Below are positions 1 to 8,847 of a stretch of 64,000 nucleotides of DNA, in pieces. The stretch spans positions 372,001 through 436,000 of the forward strand of contig JACKDP010000007.1 of NCBI GenBank assembly GCA_020633435.1, read 5' to 3'. Both the position numbers and the translations under genes were made by a program. The notes under the pieces were generated by a model, which was not told the origin of the DNA, ran no database searches, and saw nothing but the letters and a program-made list of their open reading frames with translations. The DNA comes from Myxococcales bacterium (GTDB lineage: Bacteria; Myxococcota_A; Bradymonadia; UBA7976; UBA1532). Each line of letters begins with the position of its first letter. The stretch's first letter is position 1.

Positions 1-1029
1 GCCCTCCGAGGAGAGGCGGCGGTCCTGGTTGAGGATGAGCCAGTTGGTGTTGAACGACGGCCCCAGGTCGCTGACCACGTAGTCGCCGGTGGCCTCCTTG
101 CGGCGCAGCGGATCGAAGTGCTCCGGCCGCACCTCCAGCAGGTCGGTCTCGCCCTCGCGGAACTTGAGGAAGGCGGCGTTGAAGTCGGGCACGACCAGGA
201 TGATCATCCGGTCGAGGTAGGGCAGGCGGTTGCCCTCCCGGTCCACCTTCCAGAAGCGGGGGTTGCGCTCGAGCACCACGCGCTCGTCGCTGCGGACCTC
301 CTTGACCACGAACGGCCCCGAGGTGGGGATGTCGCCCGGCGGCGTGTTGATCCGCATGGCCTGGCCGAAGTCGCCCGCCTTGTAGGCCGCCTCCCACTTG
401 TGCTTCGGCACCGCGTAGATGCTGCCGACGGCGTAGTGGAAGAGCACGTCGCGCTGCAGCAGCTTGAACCGGAACGTGCGCGCGTCGACCTTCTCGAACG
501 TCGGGAAGCGGGCCTTGCCGGCCTCGTCCACGCCCTGCCGGAAGAGGTCGGCGGTGGCCGTCTGGATGGCCGGATCGATGATCACCTGGTAGGAGAACTC
601 GAAGTCATCCGCGGTGATGGGCTGCCCATCCGACCACGTGAGGCCCTCGCGCAGCGTGAAGGTGTAGGTCAGGCCGTCGGGCGTCTTCTCCCAGGCCTCG
701 CACAGCCCCTTCTCCTCCACCTGGTTGGCCCGGTGGAACTCGATGCAGCTCGTAAAGACGGGCCCGTGCAGCAGGTCGTTGGTGGCCGAGTCGTTGGCCG
801 TGATGGGGTTGAGCGTCTTCGGATCGCCCGGCTGGGCCAGCACCAGGGTGCCCCCGTAGCGGCCGATCTCGCCGTCCTCGACCTTCATCGCCCCCTTGGG
901 CAGCTCGCCCACGAAGCCGGGCCGGGGCGTACCGATCTTCGTGGCGGCCCCCGCCTTCGGCCCGCCCGGGGCGTCGCCGCCGCTGCTGCTGCAGCCCGCA
1001 AGTGCCAGAAAGATCAGCAGTCTTCTCAT
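1..1029 (-). CDS. Oligopeptide ABC-transporter substrate-binding lipoprotein (partial)
   Basis: The reading frame starts at the ATG whose first base is 1029 on the minus strand and runs off the left edge after 343 codons, so the C-terminal part is missing. The N-terminus has a lipobox (LALAGC, Cys13) followed by a Ser/Gly/Ala linker, so the product should be a lipid-anchored periplasmic protein. The body shows family SBP_bac_5 (peptide/nickel-binding) features: GTLVLAQPGDPKTLNPIT near residue 45, LREGLTWSDGQPITADD near residue 115, and a later segment containing FWKVDREGNRLPYLDRM. By family it would deliver peptides to an ABC permease, but no permease gene is visible here. It is divergent from the patatin gene across a 109-bp gap. 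The family call is firm; the substrate is unknown. Confidence 0.9.
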   Translation of the reverse strand, partial: MRRLLIFLALAGCSSSGGDAPGGPKAGAATKIGTPRPGFVGELPKGAMKVEDGEIGRYGGTLVLAQPGDPKTLNPITANDSATNDLLHGPVFTSCIEFHRANQVEEKGLCEAWEKTPDGLTYTFTLREGLTWSDGQPITADDFEFSYQVIIDPAIQTATADLFRQGVDEAGKARFPTFEKVDARTFRFKLLQRDVLFHYAVGSIYAVPKHKWEAAYKAGDFGQAMRINTPPGDIPTSGPFVVKEVRSDERVVLERNPRFWKVDREGNRLPYLDRMIILVVPDFNAAFLKFREGETDLLEVRPEHFDPLRRKEATGDYVVSDLGPSFNTNWLILNQDRRLSSEG

Positions 1030-1138
1030 CTTCGCCTCCCACTCCGCCGCGCGGTGGGCGAGAGCCTACCCCGAATGCGGTGCGACGTCACGAGGGGTGG
1101 TCGCCGCGGCGAGGCCCGGGCTACAGTGGTCGCCCTGC

Positions 1139-3802
1139 ATGCGCACCGTCCTCGCCCCCCTCCTCGCCATCGGCCTCGTCGGCCCGACGCACGCCGCGGT
1201 GGAGCCGGAGCGCGTGGGCCTCGTGGTCAGCGGCGGCATCAGCCTGGGGGCCTACCAGGCCGGGGTGCTCTACGCGCGGGTCAAGGATCTGCGCGCCCGC
1301 CAGGGGGAGGCGAGCCTGGAGCTGGTCACCGGCGCGTCGGCCGGGAGCATCAACGCCTGGCTGACGGTCGTGGGCTGGTGTGACGCCCGGCCCGACCGCA
1401 TGGCGCTCTTCGCCAACCCGTTCTTCGACATCTGGACGAACGTCGGCGTCGACGTGCTGCTGCCGGTGACCGAGGACGGCGCTGAGTACGCCGCCCTGCT
1501 CGGCGACACCGTGGGCAGCGCCCGCGTCGTGCGCATCGGGCGTGACCTCGCGGCGGCGCCCGATCCGCCCGATCCCTGGGAGGCGGGCGCCCACCCGCAG
1601 GGGCTGCTGACGCGCAGCGCCTTCGGCGTCGTGGGCCGCTACCTGGCCGAGCGCCTGGCCGACGCCGACTACCGCGAGGGCTGCCGGGTGCGCACGGCGG
1701 TGACGCTGACGGGGGCCGAGGCGGCGACGCTGCCGGTGGCGGCCGGCAACGCGACGGTGCGGACGCTGCGCTTCGTGGTGCCCCTCGCGGCCGAGGTCGC
1801 GGGCGGGCGCATGACGGTGCGCAACGATGGCGTCGACGTGACGGCCGGGGACCGCAGCTGCTGGGATCCCGCCGCCCCCGACGGCCGCCACCCCTGGGAG
1901 GCCTGCCACCCGTCCATCGGCCGCACCCTGGCGCTGCCCCTGACGGACGGCGTCGTGAGCGGCCGGGCCGTGGTGGGGCTGGTGCAGGCGGCCAGCGCCT
2001 TCCCGGTGGCCTTCTCGCCCGTGCCCCTGCCCACCTGCGCGTCGCGCGGGCCCGGCCAGGCCCCCGGCCCCGGCTGCCCGGATGGCCTGGCGGCGGCGGC
2101 GGGCCGGTTCATCGACGGCGGCTTCTTCGACAACGTGCCCCTGGGCCCCGCCGTCGAGATCGCCCACGACGAGGACCTGCGCTGGCAGACGCGCGGGGCG
2201 GTGCCCCCGCTGACGCTGCACTACGTCGATCCCGGCGAGCGCCGCGGCGCCCCCCGCCTGCCCGAGAACCGCCGGCGTCCCGACGGCCTGGGGGCCTTCA
2301 CCCGGCTCGTCCAGGGCGTGTTCAGCGAGGCCCGCACCATGGAGCTGCAGGGCCTGGAGCGCCACTGCCGCGCCGAGCTCTTCCACGAAAAGGGCAGTGA
2401 GATCGAAGGGTTCACCCGGCGGCTGCGCTGCAGTGCCGGCGCCTCGCCCCCGAGCGCCCGCCGCTTCGTCCCCTCGTCGCGCTTCCACGGCATCACCGGT
2501 CGGCTGGCCGGCAGCTTCGGCGCCTTCCTGCACCGCGACTTCCGGGTGCACGACTACCTGGTGGGCGTCTACGACGGGGCCCTCATCGCCAGCCGCGAGC
2601 ACCTGGACTGCGCCCCCGGGGCCGCGGCGCCGGCCTGCCGGGCCCAGAGCTTCCGCGCCCAGGTGGAGCGGCAGCTCGCCGACTTCGACGCCCCCCGGGA
2701 CGAGGCGGGGGCCCAGCCGCGGCGCCCCGCGCTGGAGGGCCACCCGGCCACCGCCGACGACGTGCGCCGCTTCCTCTTCCGCCTCTTCGTCCACGAGCAC
2801 CGCCAGCTCGATCCGGCCGCCGCCGACGCCTTCTGCGCCGCGCTCGCCCCCGCCGACGCCGCCGTCGCCTGCGGCGAGGGCCACCACGCCCTCGCCCGGA
2901 AGAGCCTCGTCTGGGCGCTGCACTGCGTCTTCTCCGATCTGGAGGCCCGCCTGCGGGCGACGGCCCTGACGGGGGATCTGCAGGATCTGCGGCAGCGCGC
3001 GGGCCTGGAGACGAGCCTCGATCACGTGCTCCAGGCGCTGGAGCCGTACCTGGCCGACGCCGAGGCCCGGCCGGGCGAGCTGGCAGGCGATCGGCGGGCC
3101 TGGCAGGCGGCGGTGCAGGATCGCCTGGCCCGGCGCGCGCTGGCCGTCGAGCGGACCGACCAGGCCACCCTGGCGCCGAAGGGCGCCGACGTGGTGGACC
3201 TCAACGCGCGCCTGCTGGGCCTGGACGTCGTGGACGCCCTGCAGATCGGGCGCACCGTGGCGGCCTCGCTGGTGGAGCGCGAGGACGTCTTCCTGGATCT
3301 GGACGCCGGCACGACCCACCGGCTGCTCGGCGACGCCTGGTGGACGCCGCTGGTGGACCTGCTGGTGCCCCACCACCTCGTCGCCGACCCGCTCTACGGC
3401 GGGCTGATGGTCGGCTCGACGCCGCACCTGCGGTTGCGGGGGTTCCGCACGCCGGGCCGGCCCGCGACGGGCTGGGAGCGCCTGAGCCTGGCCGTCGACG
3501 CTGGCATCGCCCTGCAGGACAGCCAGCCCATCTTCCGGGGCGCGCGGCTGAACGCCCGGCTGGGCGGGGGCCTCGGCTACGACCCCCCCGGCCGCCTCAT
3601 CGACGACCTGGACGTCCTCTACGTCCACGGCCGGCCCGTGCCCGACTGGGACGAGAGCGCCCACGGCGTCGAGGTGAACGTGCGGCTGGCCACGCGCCTG
3701 CGGCTGGCGGTGGGTACCTTCGACGTGCGCGAGCCGGCCTTCTACTTCACCGTGGGCCTGGCCGACTGGCTGTCCCTGCTCGTCGGGCTCTGGGAGGGCT
3801 GA
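1139..3802 (+). CDS. Patatin-like phospholipase, secreted (887 aa)
   Basis: The start is set at ATG 1139 because it begins a clear signal peptide (MRTVLAPLLAIGLVGPTHAA); the frame is open further upstream, but only with Arg/Pro-rich sequence typical of non-coding GC-rich DNA. All patatin landmarks are present: the oxyanion-loop motif SGGISLGAYQAG at residues 31-42, the nucleophile elbow GASAG with Ser67, and the catalytic-Asp motif DGG at Asp326. Patatins are Ser-Asp dyad lipid acyl hydrolases. At 887 aa it is much longer than a minimal patatin domain; the roughly 450 C-terminal residues are of unknown fold and end in alternating, beta-barrel-like sequence. It abuts the next patatin-like gene (TGA directly followed by GTG), so the two are probably co-transcribed and coupled. 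Acting on lipids of the outer envelope or of other cells is inference. Confidence 0.88.
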   Translation: MRTVLAPLLAIGLVGPTHAAVEPERVGLVVSGGISLGAYQAGVLYARVKDLRARQGEASLELVTGASAGSINAWLTVVGWCDARPDRMALFANPFFDIWTNVGVDVLLPVTEDGAEYAALLGDTVGSARVVRIGRDLAAAPDPPDPWEAGAHPQGLLTRSAFGVVGRYLAERLADADYREGCRVRTAVTLTGAEAATLPVAAGNATVRTLRFVVPLAAEVAGGRMTVRNDGVDVTAGDRSCWDPAAPDGRHPWEACHPSIGRTLALPLTDGVVSGRAVVGLVQAASAFPVAFSPVPLPTCASRGPGQAPGPGCPDGLAAAAGRFIDGGFFDNVPLGPAVEIAHDEDLRWQTRGAVPPLTLHYVDPGERRGAPRLPENRRRPDGLGAFTRLVQGVFSEARTMELQGLERHCRAELFHEKGSEIEGFTRRLRCSAGASPPSARRFVPSSRFHGITGRLAGSFGAFLHRDFRVHDYLVGVYDGALIASREHLDCAPGAAAPACRAQSFRAQVERQLADFDAPRDEAGAQPRRPALEGHPATADDVRRFLFRLFVHEHRQLDPAAADAFCAALAPADAAVACGEGHHALARKSLVWALHCVFSDLEARLRATALTGDLQDLRQRAGLETSLDHVLQALEPYLADAEARPGELAGDRRAWQAAVQDRLARRALAVERTDQATLAPKGADVVDLNARLLGLDVVDALQIGRTVAASLVEREDVFLDLDAGTTHRLLGDAWWTPLVDLLVPHHLVADPLYGGLMVGSTPHLRLRGFRTPGRPATGWERLSLAVDAGIALQDSQPIFRGARLNARLGGGLGYDPPGRLIDDLDVLYVHGRPVPDWDESAHGVEVNVRLATRLRLAVGTFDVREPAFYFTVGLADWLSLLVGLWEG

Positions 3803-6271
3803 GTGGGCGGGCTGCTCTCCCTGCTGGTGGTGCTGGCGCAGGCGGTGGTCGACCCCGTCCCGGTGGCCGAGCCGGCCCCGGTGGCCGAGCCGGCCCCGGT
3901 GGCCGAGCCGGCCCCGGCGGTCGCGCCGGTCTCCGACGGCCCGGCCCCCGTCACGCTCGTCTTCCAGGCCACCTCGTCGCGCGGGCCCCACCAGGCCGGC
4001 ATGGCCTACGCCGTCCTCGCCACCCACCGCGACGCCGGCGGGGCGCGGCGGCCGGTGGCCGGCGTGGCCGGGGCCTCGGTCGGCGCCGTCAACGCCCTGC
4101 TCACCGCGCTGCTGGCCTGCACGCCCGATCCCCCGCCCACCCCCGAGGAGCCGGTCTCCCAGTCGTTTCAGGTCGATCGCAACCCGCTCTACGACATCTG
4201 GGGGGATCTCGACTTCGAGGCGCTCTTCCCGGGCGACCTGGGCTGCGACGCCTACCGCGCCCGGTTCGGCCACCTGGACGTCGTCTGCGACGGCGACCAG
4301 CCCTGGCGGCCCGGGGACGCCCTGCTCAGCACCAACGGCCTGACGGACCTGCTGCGGTTCCTGCAGCGGCGCCTCACCGAGGGCGGCTACGTGCCCGGCT
4401 GCCGCATGCCCCTGTCGGTGTCGCTGACGGCCGAGGATCCGCTGCGCCTGCCGGTGACGAGCGACGGCCGCCTGACGGCCCCGGCCGCCCGGCGCATCGT
4501 CGAGCTGGAGCTGCGCAGCACCGCCGAGGGCCGCATCCAGATCTGCCAGCCCGCCGAGAGCGGCTCGCCCGACGACCGCCTGTACCTGCGCCTGCCCGTC
4601 AAGACGTTCGCCGCCCCGGACGAGCCCGACGGCTGCGACCGCATCGATCCCGCGGATCTGCTGGCGGTGGTGCAGGCCAGCGCTCTGCCGCCGCCGCTCC
4701 TGCCGCCCCAGCCCATCGACCACTGCACCGCCGAGCCGTGCAGCGCGCCCGGGGGTGGGCGGGGCCACTGCCACGCGGGCCTGAACCTGTGCCGCGCCCG
4801 CTTCACCGATGGCTTCCTGCTCGATCCCATCCCCCTCGGCCCCACCGTGGCCCGCCTCGAGGGCCCGGGGCACCGCGTCATCATCCTGGACGCCGAGGGC
4901 GGCCGCCCCGTCGCCCCGCCGCCCTACGGCGACGCCGCCCTCGTCGGCGTGCGCTACCTGCGGCCCTACGCCCTCGACACCCTGCAGCCCGTCGTCGTGA
5001 GCTACGAGCTGCAGACGCTGCGGCGCTACCAGCGCATCCCCCCGGATCTGCGGGTCGACACGTACACCGGCCCCGACCGCATCTTCGGAGATTTCGCCTA
5101 TGGTTTCGCGGCGTTGGTGCACCCCGTCCTGCGGCGCTTCGACTACTACCGCGGCATCGTCGACGGCCTGCGCTGGCGCGAGCGGGAGCGCTGCGCCCCG
5201 CCCAGCGACGCGGCCTGCCGGGATCGCTGCTGGCAGGATCTGCTGCGCGAGATCGGCGTGGAGCATGCCCCCGGCCTGAGCTATGTGCTGCACGCGACGC
5301 TGGTGCGCGAGCAGTGCGGCGCCGATCCGGTGGCGAGCTGCGACGCCTGGCGCGCCGAGCTGGACCGGCTGGCGGAGCCCCGGTACGCGCCCCGCGTCCA
5401 GCCCTTCCGCACGCTCTGGGGGGTGCTGGAGGCCCATGAGGCCGGCCGGAAGGACCCGGTGAGCGCCGCCCGCCCGCTGCGGTTCGCCGACTTCATCGGC
5501 GTGATGCAGGCCATCGACGCCGCCGCCACGGCGGGCCCCGCCCCCGACCTGGACCTCACGGGCCCGCCGTTCCGGGACTTCGGGCGCTTCTGGTACGACA
5601 CCCTGCGCCAGCTCCTCGACCGCCTGAGCGTCCTCGAGACCCGGGACGGCGACGCCGGCATGCGCATCGGCGCGACGCTGGCCGGCATGCTCGCGGCCTC
5701 GCGCGCCGAGGGCCTGGCCCATGGCTGGCGCGTGGGCAGCGTGTCCATCCCCGCCCGCGCCGGCGGCTCCCCCGTCACCGGCTACACCGCGCGGCTGCTC
5801 GCGCCGAGCCGCCTCGCCGGCATCACCCCGGGGGGCGTGCAGCTCGACTGGGACGTGCTGACCTGGACGGGCACCAGCGGCCTGCGCCTGGGCGTGCTCG
5901 GGGCGGGCCTGCACTACGACGCCGACGGCCCCACCGCCATCGACAGCGCGCTCTTCGGCTACACCCCGCAGATCGGCTACCGCAGCGGCGACGGCGAGGC
6001 CGAGATCGCCCTGCGCGGCGCCCTGGCCGTGGGCCGCCACGTCACCAGCGAGCCCCTCTTCGGGCCCTTCCACGTGGGCGTCGAGCTCGTGGGCCGCTGG
6101 CGCTCCCTCGCCCTGGGCCTGGGCTCCGCCAGCCTCGGCTGCGGCCTCGCCTGCCACGACCCGCGAAAGCTCGCCACCTGGACGGAGGGCCCCCTCTTCG
6201 TCTCCATCGGCCTCGCCGACCCCGGCGGGCTCCTCTACTGGCTGGCGAGGGCAGCGTCGGCGGGGGAGTAG
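3803..6271 (+). CDS. Divergent patatin-like protein, secreted (822 aa)
   Basis: The GTG start at 3803 directly follows the stop of the preceding patatin gene. The N-terminus is a signal-like segment (MGGLLSLLVVLAQAVV), followed by a VAEPAP repeat and the patatin core. The nucleophile elbow GASVG (Ser92) is kept and a catalytic Asp is plausible in FTDGFLLDP (Asp336). The oxyanion loop is changed: ATSSRGPHQAG replaces the GGISLGAYQAG of its neighbour, and the usual DGG is DGF. The C-terminal 200 residues look like beta-strand-rich envelope sequence, as in the first copy. The pair therefore looks like an ancient tandem duplication in which one copy keeps a standard active site and the other has drifted. 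It may be an altered hydrolase or a non-catalytic partner. Confidence 0.8.
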   Translation: MGGLLSLLVVLAQAVVDPVPVAEPAPVAEPAPVAEPAPAVAPVSDGPAPVTLVFQATSSRGPHQAGMAYAVLATHRDAGGARRPVAGVAGASVGAVNALLTALLACTPDPPPTPEEPVSQSFQVDRNPLYDIWGDLDFEALFPGDLGCDAYRARFGHLDVVCDGDQPWRPGDALLSTNGLTDLLRFLQRRLTEGGYVPGCRMPLSVSLTAEDPLRLPVTSDGRLTAPAARRIVELELRSTAEGRIQICQPAESGSPDDRLYLRLPVKTFAAPDEPDGCDRIDPADLLAVVQASALPPPLLPPQPIDHCTAEPCSAPGGGRGHCHAGLNLCRARFTDGFLLDPIPLGPTVARLEGPGHRVIILDAEGGRPVAPPPYGDAALVGVRYLRPYALDTLQPVVVSYELQTLRRYQRIPPDLRVDTYTGPDRIFGDFAYGFAALVHPVLRRFDYYRGIVDGLRWRERERCAPPSDAACRDRCWQDLLREIGVEHAPGLSYVLHATLVREQCGADPVASCDAWRAELDRLAEPRYAPRVQPFRTLWGVLEAHEAGRKDPVSAARPLRFADFIGVMQAIDAAATAGPAPDLDLTGPPFRDFGRFWYDTLRQLLDRLSVLETRDGDAGMRIGATLAGMLAASRAEGLAHGWRVGSVSIPARAGGSPVTGYTARLLAPSRLAGITPGGVQLDWDVLTWTGTSGLRLGVLGAGLHYDADGPTAIDSALFGYTPQIGYRSGDGEAEIALRGALAVGRHVTSEPLFGPFHVGVELVGRWRSLALGLGSASLGCGLACHDPRKLATWTEGPLFVSIGLADPGGLLYWLARAASAGE
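3863..3916 (+). repeat. Three perfect 18-bp tandem repeats in a coding linker
   Basis: The unit gtggccgagccggccccg is present three times without mismatch and encodes the hexapeptide VAEPAP. It sits just after the signal peptide of the second patatin-like protein and forms a Pro/Ala spacer. Exact identity at DNA level suggests recent slippage expansion. Confidence 0.9.
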
Positions 6272-6304
6272 CCGCAGCGAACGCCCAATGAAATCAGATG
6301 GTTG

Positions 6305-8518
6305 TCAGCGCCGCTCCCAGAAGTAGACGGGGGTGCCGGCGCCTTCGCTGACGGTGTAGAGGCCCCGGCCGTCGCGGGCGAAGCCGATGGCCTCGCCCTG
6401 GGGGTCGCGGGGGCGGGGGAGGGCGCAGGGCTCCGTGGCGAAGGCCTCGGCGATGGTGGCGCCCGGGGCGCGGCGCCAGAGGAAGGCGGCGCTGTAGGTG
6501 CGCACGACGATGGCCGAGCCGTCGGGGGCGATGTCGCCGCCGGTGGTCGAGGCGTTGCCGCCGAGGGGGGCCCGCCCGAAGGTGAGGCCGGCCACGCGCT
6601 CCAGCCGGATGTCGGCGCCGGCCTGCAGGGGGGCGGCGGCGCGGAAGATGGGCGAGACGCCGTCGGCCGACTTGGTGACGAGGTAGACGTCGCCGTTCTC
6701 GGGGTCGACCAGCAGCGTCTCGCAGTTGTGCGGGCCGTCCGGGTAGACGAGCGTGAAGTCCTCGACGCCGGCCAGCGGGATGATGGGGGGCTCGGCCTCG
6801 CGGGGCACGACGGGCTCGGGAAACCGGCGCAGGTGCAGGTTCTGGCGGACGATGGCGTTGTCGCCGATGTCGCCCACGTAGACGTAGGAGACGCCGGGCT
6901 CGGGGCCGGGGCCGACGGCCAGGTCTTCCCAGTCGCGGGGGCGGTTGCCGTCCAGCTCGAAGGTGGCCAGGGGCGCGCCGGCGGTGTCGATGGCGTAGAC
7001 GCGCCCGGTGCCGCCGGCGTCGTTGTGGACCCAGAGCACGCCGGGGTTGCGGTGGCTCTCGGTCACGCCGCTGGCCTCGATGATCTCGGGGTTGCCCAGG
7101 TTCCCCGTGGCCGCGGGATCGGCGAAGCGGGGGCACTCCACCAGGGGCTCGACGGCCGCGTCGACGGGCTCGACGGCGGCGTCGACCGGCGGCGGGGCGG
7201 CGCGGCGTCGACGGGCGGCGGGCGGCGTCCACCGGCGGCGGGGCGGGGCGGCGTCGACCGGCGGCGGGGGCGGGGCGGCGTCCGGCTCGGGCGGGGCCGC
7301 CGGCTCGGGGCCGAAGAGGTAGAGCGGCGCGCGGGCCCCCTCGCTGGTGGTGAAGTAGCCCTGGCCGTCGAGGGTGAAGGCGAACGACTCCCCCTGGGGC
7401 TCCTGGGCGAGGGGCAGGGCGCAGGGCATCCCGGCCAGCGCCTCGGCGATGGTGGCGCCGCGGGCCCGGAACCAGAGGAACGCCGAGCTGGTCGTCCGCA
7501 GGGCGATGCGGTCGCCGGCCACGGAGATGTCGCCGCCGGTGGTGGCGCGCCCGCCCGGCAGGAGATCGACGCCGAACGTCAGGCTGGCCACCTGCTCCAG
7601 GCGGTTCTCGCCGTCGGCGACGAGCGGCGCCGCGGCCCGGTAGATGGGCGTCTCGCCGTTGGCGGCCGCTACGACCACGAAGACGTCGCCCGTGCGCGGA
7701 TCCACCAGCAACGTCCCGGCGTTGTGGGGGCCGTCGGGGTAGACGAGGGTGAAGGTCTCGACGCCGGCCAGGCGGACGGTGGGCGGGGGGCCATCCTCGG
7801 GCACGGCCGGCTCGGGGAAGCGGCGCAGGCCGATGCTGGCGCGGTTGGCGTTGTTGTCGCCGATGTCGCCCACGTAGACGTAGCTCAGGGCGGGGTCGGG
7901 GCCGGGGCCGACGGCGATGTCCTCCCAGTCCACCTGGCCCGGGCCATCCAGCTCGTACGTGGCCAGCGCCTCGCCGGTGGCGCTCAACGCAAAGACGCGG
8001 GTGCCGCCGTCGGAGTCGTTGTGGCTCCAGAGGACGCCGGGGTTGCGGTGGCTGGTGGCCAGGCCGCTGGCCTCGTTCAGGGCGGCGGGGCCGAGGGTGC
8101 CCACCCGCCAGGGGCCGTCGACGACGGGGCAGGCGGGGGGCCAGGCGGCGTCGGGGGTCGCGTCGGGGGCGGCGTCGGGGGCCGCGTCCAGATCGGCGAT
8201 CTGGGCATCGCCGGGCTGGGCGTCGCCGGGCTGGGCGTCGCGGGCCTGGGCGTCGGAGGCCTGGGCGTCGCGGGCCTGGGCGTCGCGGGCCTGGGCGTCG
8301 CGGGCGGCGTCCGCCGGCGCGGCGTCCGCGGGCCGCGCGGCGTCCTGCCGCAGCGCGGCGTCGTGGTGGGCCGCGGCGTCCGCCGTCGCCCCGCGATCCA
8401 GGAGCACGCCCTCGTCGGGCGTCGCCGGCAGCTCCGGGAAGTCCTCGGTGCACGCCCACAGGCCCAGCGCGAGGCACCACGCTGCCCGTCGCCATCGCGT
8501 CTTGTGTCCTGGCCTCAT
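6305..8518 (-). CDS. Lipoprotein with two homologous propeller-like halves (737 aa)
   Basis: The ATG at 8518 begins a lipoprotein signal (lipobox LGLWAC). The frame is open farther upstream, but that part is Arg/Pro-rich and not protein-like. After an Asp/Ala linker (repeats of the type DAQARDAQ) come two copies of one domain, roughly residues 150-405 and 478-737. Both carry SHRNPGVLW near the start, DWED-AVGPGP, SYVYVGDIGDN, LVYPDGPHN and TTGGDI in the same order. The domain resembles uncharacterised extracellular beta-propeller-type proteins; the function is unknown. The halves are joined by a Pro/Ala/Val-Asp linker with a reading-frame oddity (see the repeat entry). It is convergent with the patatin pair and divergent from the IPCT-like gene. 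Surface or periplasmic location is inferred from the lipobox. Confidence 0.8.
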   Translation of the reverse strand: MRPGHKTRWRRAAWCLALGLWACTEDFPELPATPDEGVLLDRGATADAAAHHDAALRQDAARPADAAPADAARDAQARDAQARDAQASDAQARDAQPGDAQPGDAQIADLDAAPDAAPDATPDAAWPPACPVVDGPWRVGTLGPAALNEASGLATSHRNPGVLWSHNDSDGGTRVFALSATGEALATYELDGPGQVDWEDIAVGPGPDPALSYVYVGDIGDNNANRASIGLRRFPEPAVPEDGPPPTVRLAGVETFTLVYPDGPHNAGTLLVDPRTGDVFVVVAAANGETPIYRAAAPLVADGENRLEQVASLTFGVDLLPGGRATTGGDISVAGDRIALRTTSSAFLWFRARGATIAEALAGMPCALPLAQEPQGESFAFTLDGQGYFTTSEGARAPLYLFGPEPAAPPEPDAAPPPPPVDAAPPRRRWTPPAARRRRAAPPPVDAAVEPVDAAVEPLVECPRFADPAATGNLGNPEIIEASGVTESHRNPGVLWVHNDAGGTGRVYAIDTAGAPLATFELDGNRPRDWEDLAVGPGPEPGVSYVYVGDIGDNAIVRQNLHLRRFPEPVVPREAEPPIIPLAGVEDFTLVYPDGPHNCETLLVDPENGDVYLVTKSADGVSPIFRAAAPLQAGADIRLERVAGLTFGRAPLGGNASTTGGDIAPDGSAIVVRTYSAAFLWRRAPGATIAEAFATEPCALPRPRDPQGEAIGFARDGRGLYTVSEGAGTPVYFWERR
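7170..7275 (-). repeat. VDAAPPP-type linker repeat that cycles through all three frames
   Basis: The hexamer GTCGAC or its variant GTCCAC, coding Val-Asp in one frame, recurs on the plus strand at 7181, 7207, 7227 and 7253. The spacings are 26, 20 and 26 bp, each equal to 2 modulo 3, summing to 72. The VDAAPPP-like unit is thus read in frame at both ends and out of frame in the middle, where the encoded protein becomes Arg/Trp-rich (PRRRWTPPAARRRR). Frame is restored by the end. It lies between the two halves of the duplicated lipoprotein. Confidence 0.85.
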
Positions 8519-8847
8519 GGGCTCGCCCCCTGTCGCCACGCCGGTCGCCACTCTTGCGCAGCCGCCCCGCTGCGGCAAGCCGCCAGGCCCCGGCGCGCGC
8601 GGGGCCCCACGGGTCGCCGCCTTGCGGGCCGGGGCCCCGGCGATCCGCGCCTTGACAGCGGGCCCACATCTCCCCACCCTGCGCACCCCTGGCACGGGGC
8701 TTGCCCAGGCGACCGGCCCGAAAACCGGTTCGCGGGCTGGACCCCGCGGAGCGGCCTCTCCCGGCGGGGAAGGTGGAGCACGCATCCTCCACCTCCTCCG
8801 ATCCTGGAGTACGGCTGCTCCAACCCCCGGCCTGACAGGAGCGCTCC
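8519..8847. other. 329-bp divergent intergenic region
   Basis: This stretch separates the duplicated lipoprotein gene (leftward) from the IPCT/phosphotransferase gene (rightward). It holds a strong sigma-54 promoter match for the rightward gene (separate entry) and a TTGACA hexamer at 8652-8657 without a convincing -10 partner. A short inverted repeat, gaaaaccggttcg, lies near 8730. I see no small gene in it. Confidence 0.6.
8690..8704 (+). promoter_or_regulatory. Sigma-54 (RpoN) promoter, -24/-12
   Basis: The sequence TGGCACG-GGGC-TTGC matches the sigma-54 consensus TGGCACG-N4-TTGC at every fixed position, with the obligatory ten bases between the invariant GG and GC. It faces the IPCT/CDP-alcohol phosphotransferase gene, with the -12 element about 143 bp upstream of its ATG. 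Sigma-54 promoters need an enhancer-binding AAA+ activator; none is encoded in the window. Expression of the gene is therefore probably signal-dependent. Confidence 0.7.

Noticed and set aside
1121..6157. A 1678-codon open frame antisense to the two patatin genes
   Set aside because: Its product is composition-biased (Ala, Gly, Arg, His) with no motif, while the plus strand carries clear patatin active sites.
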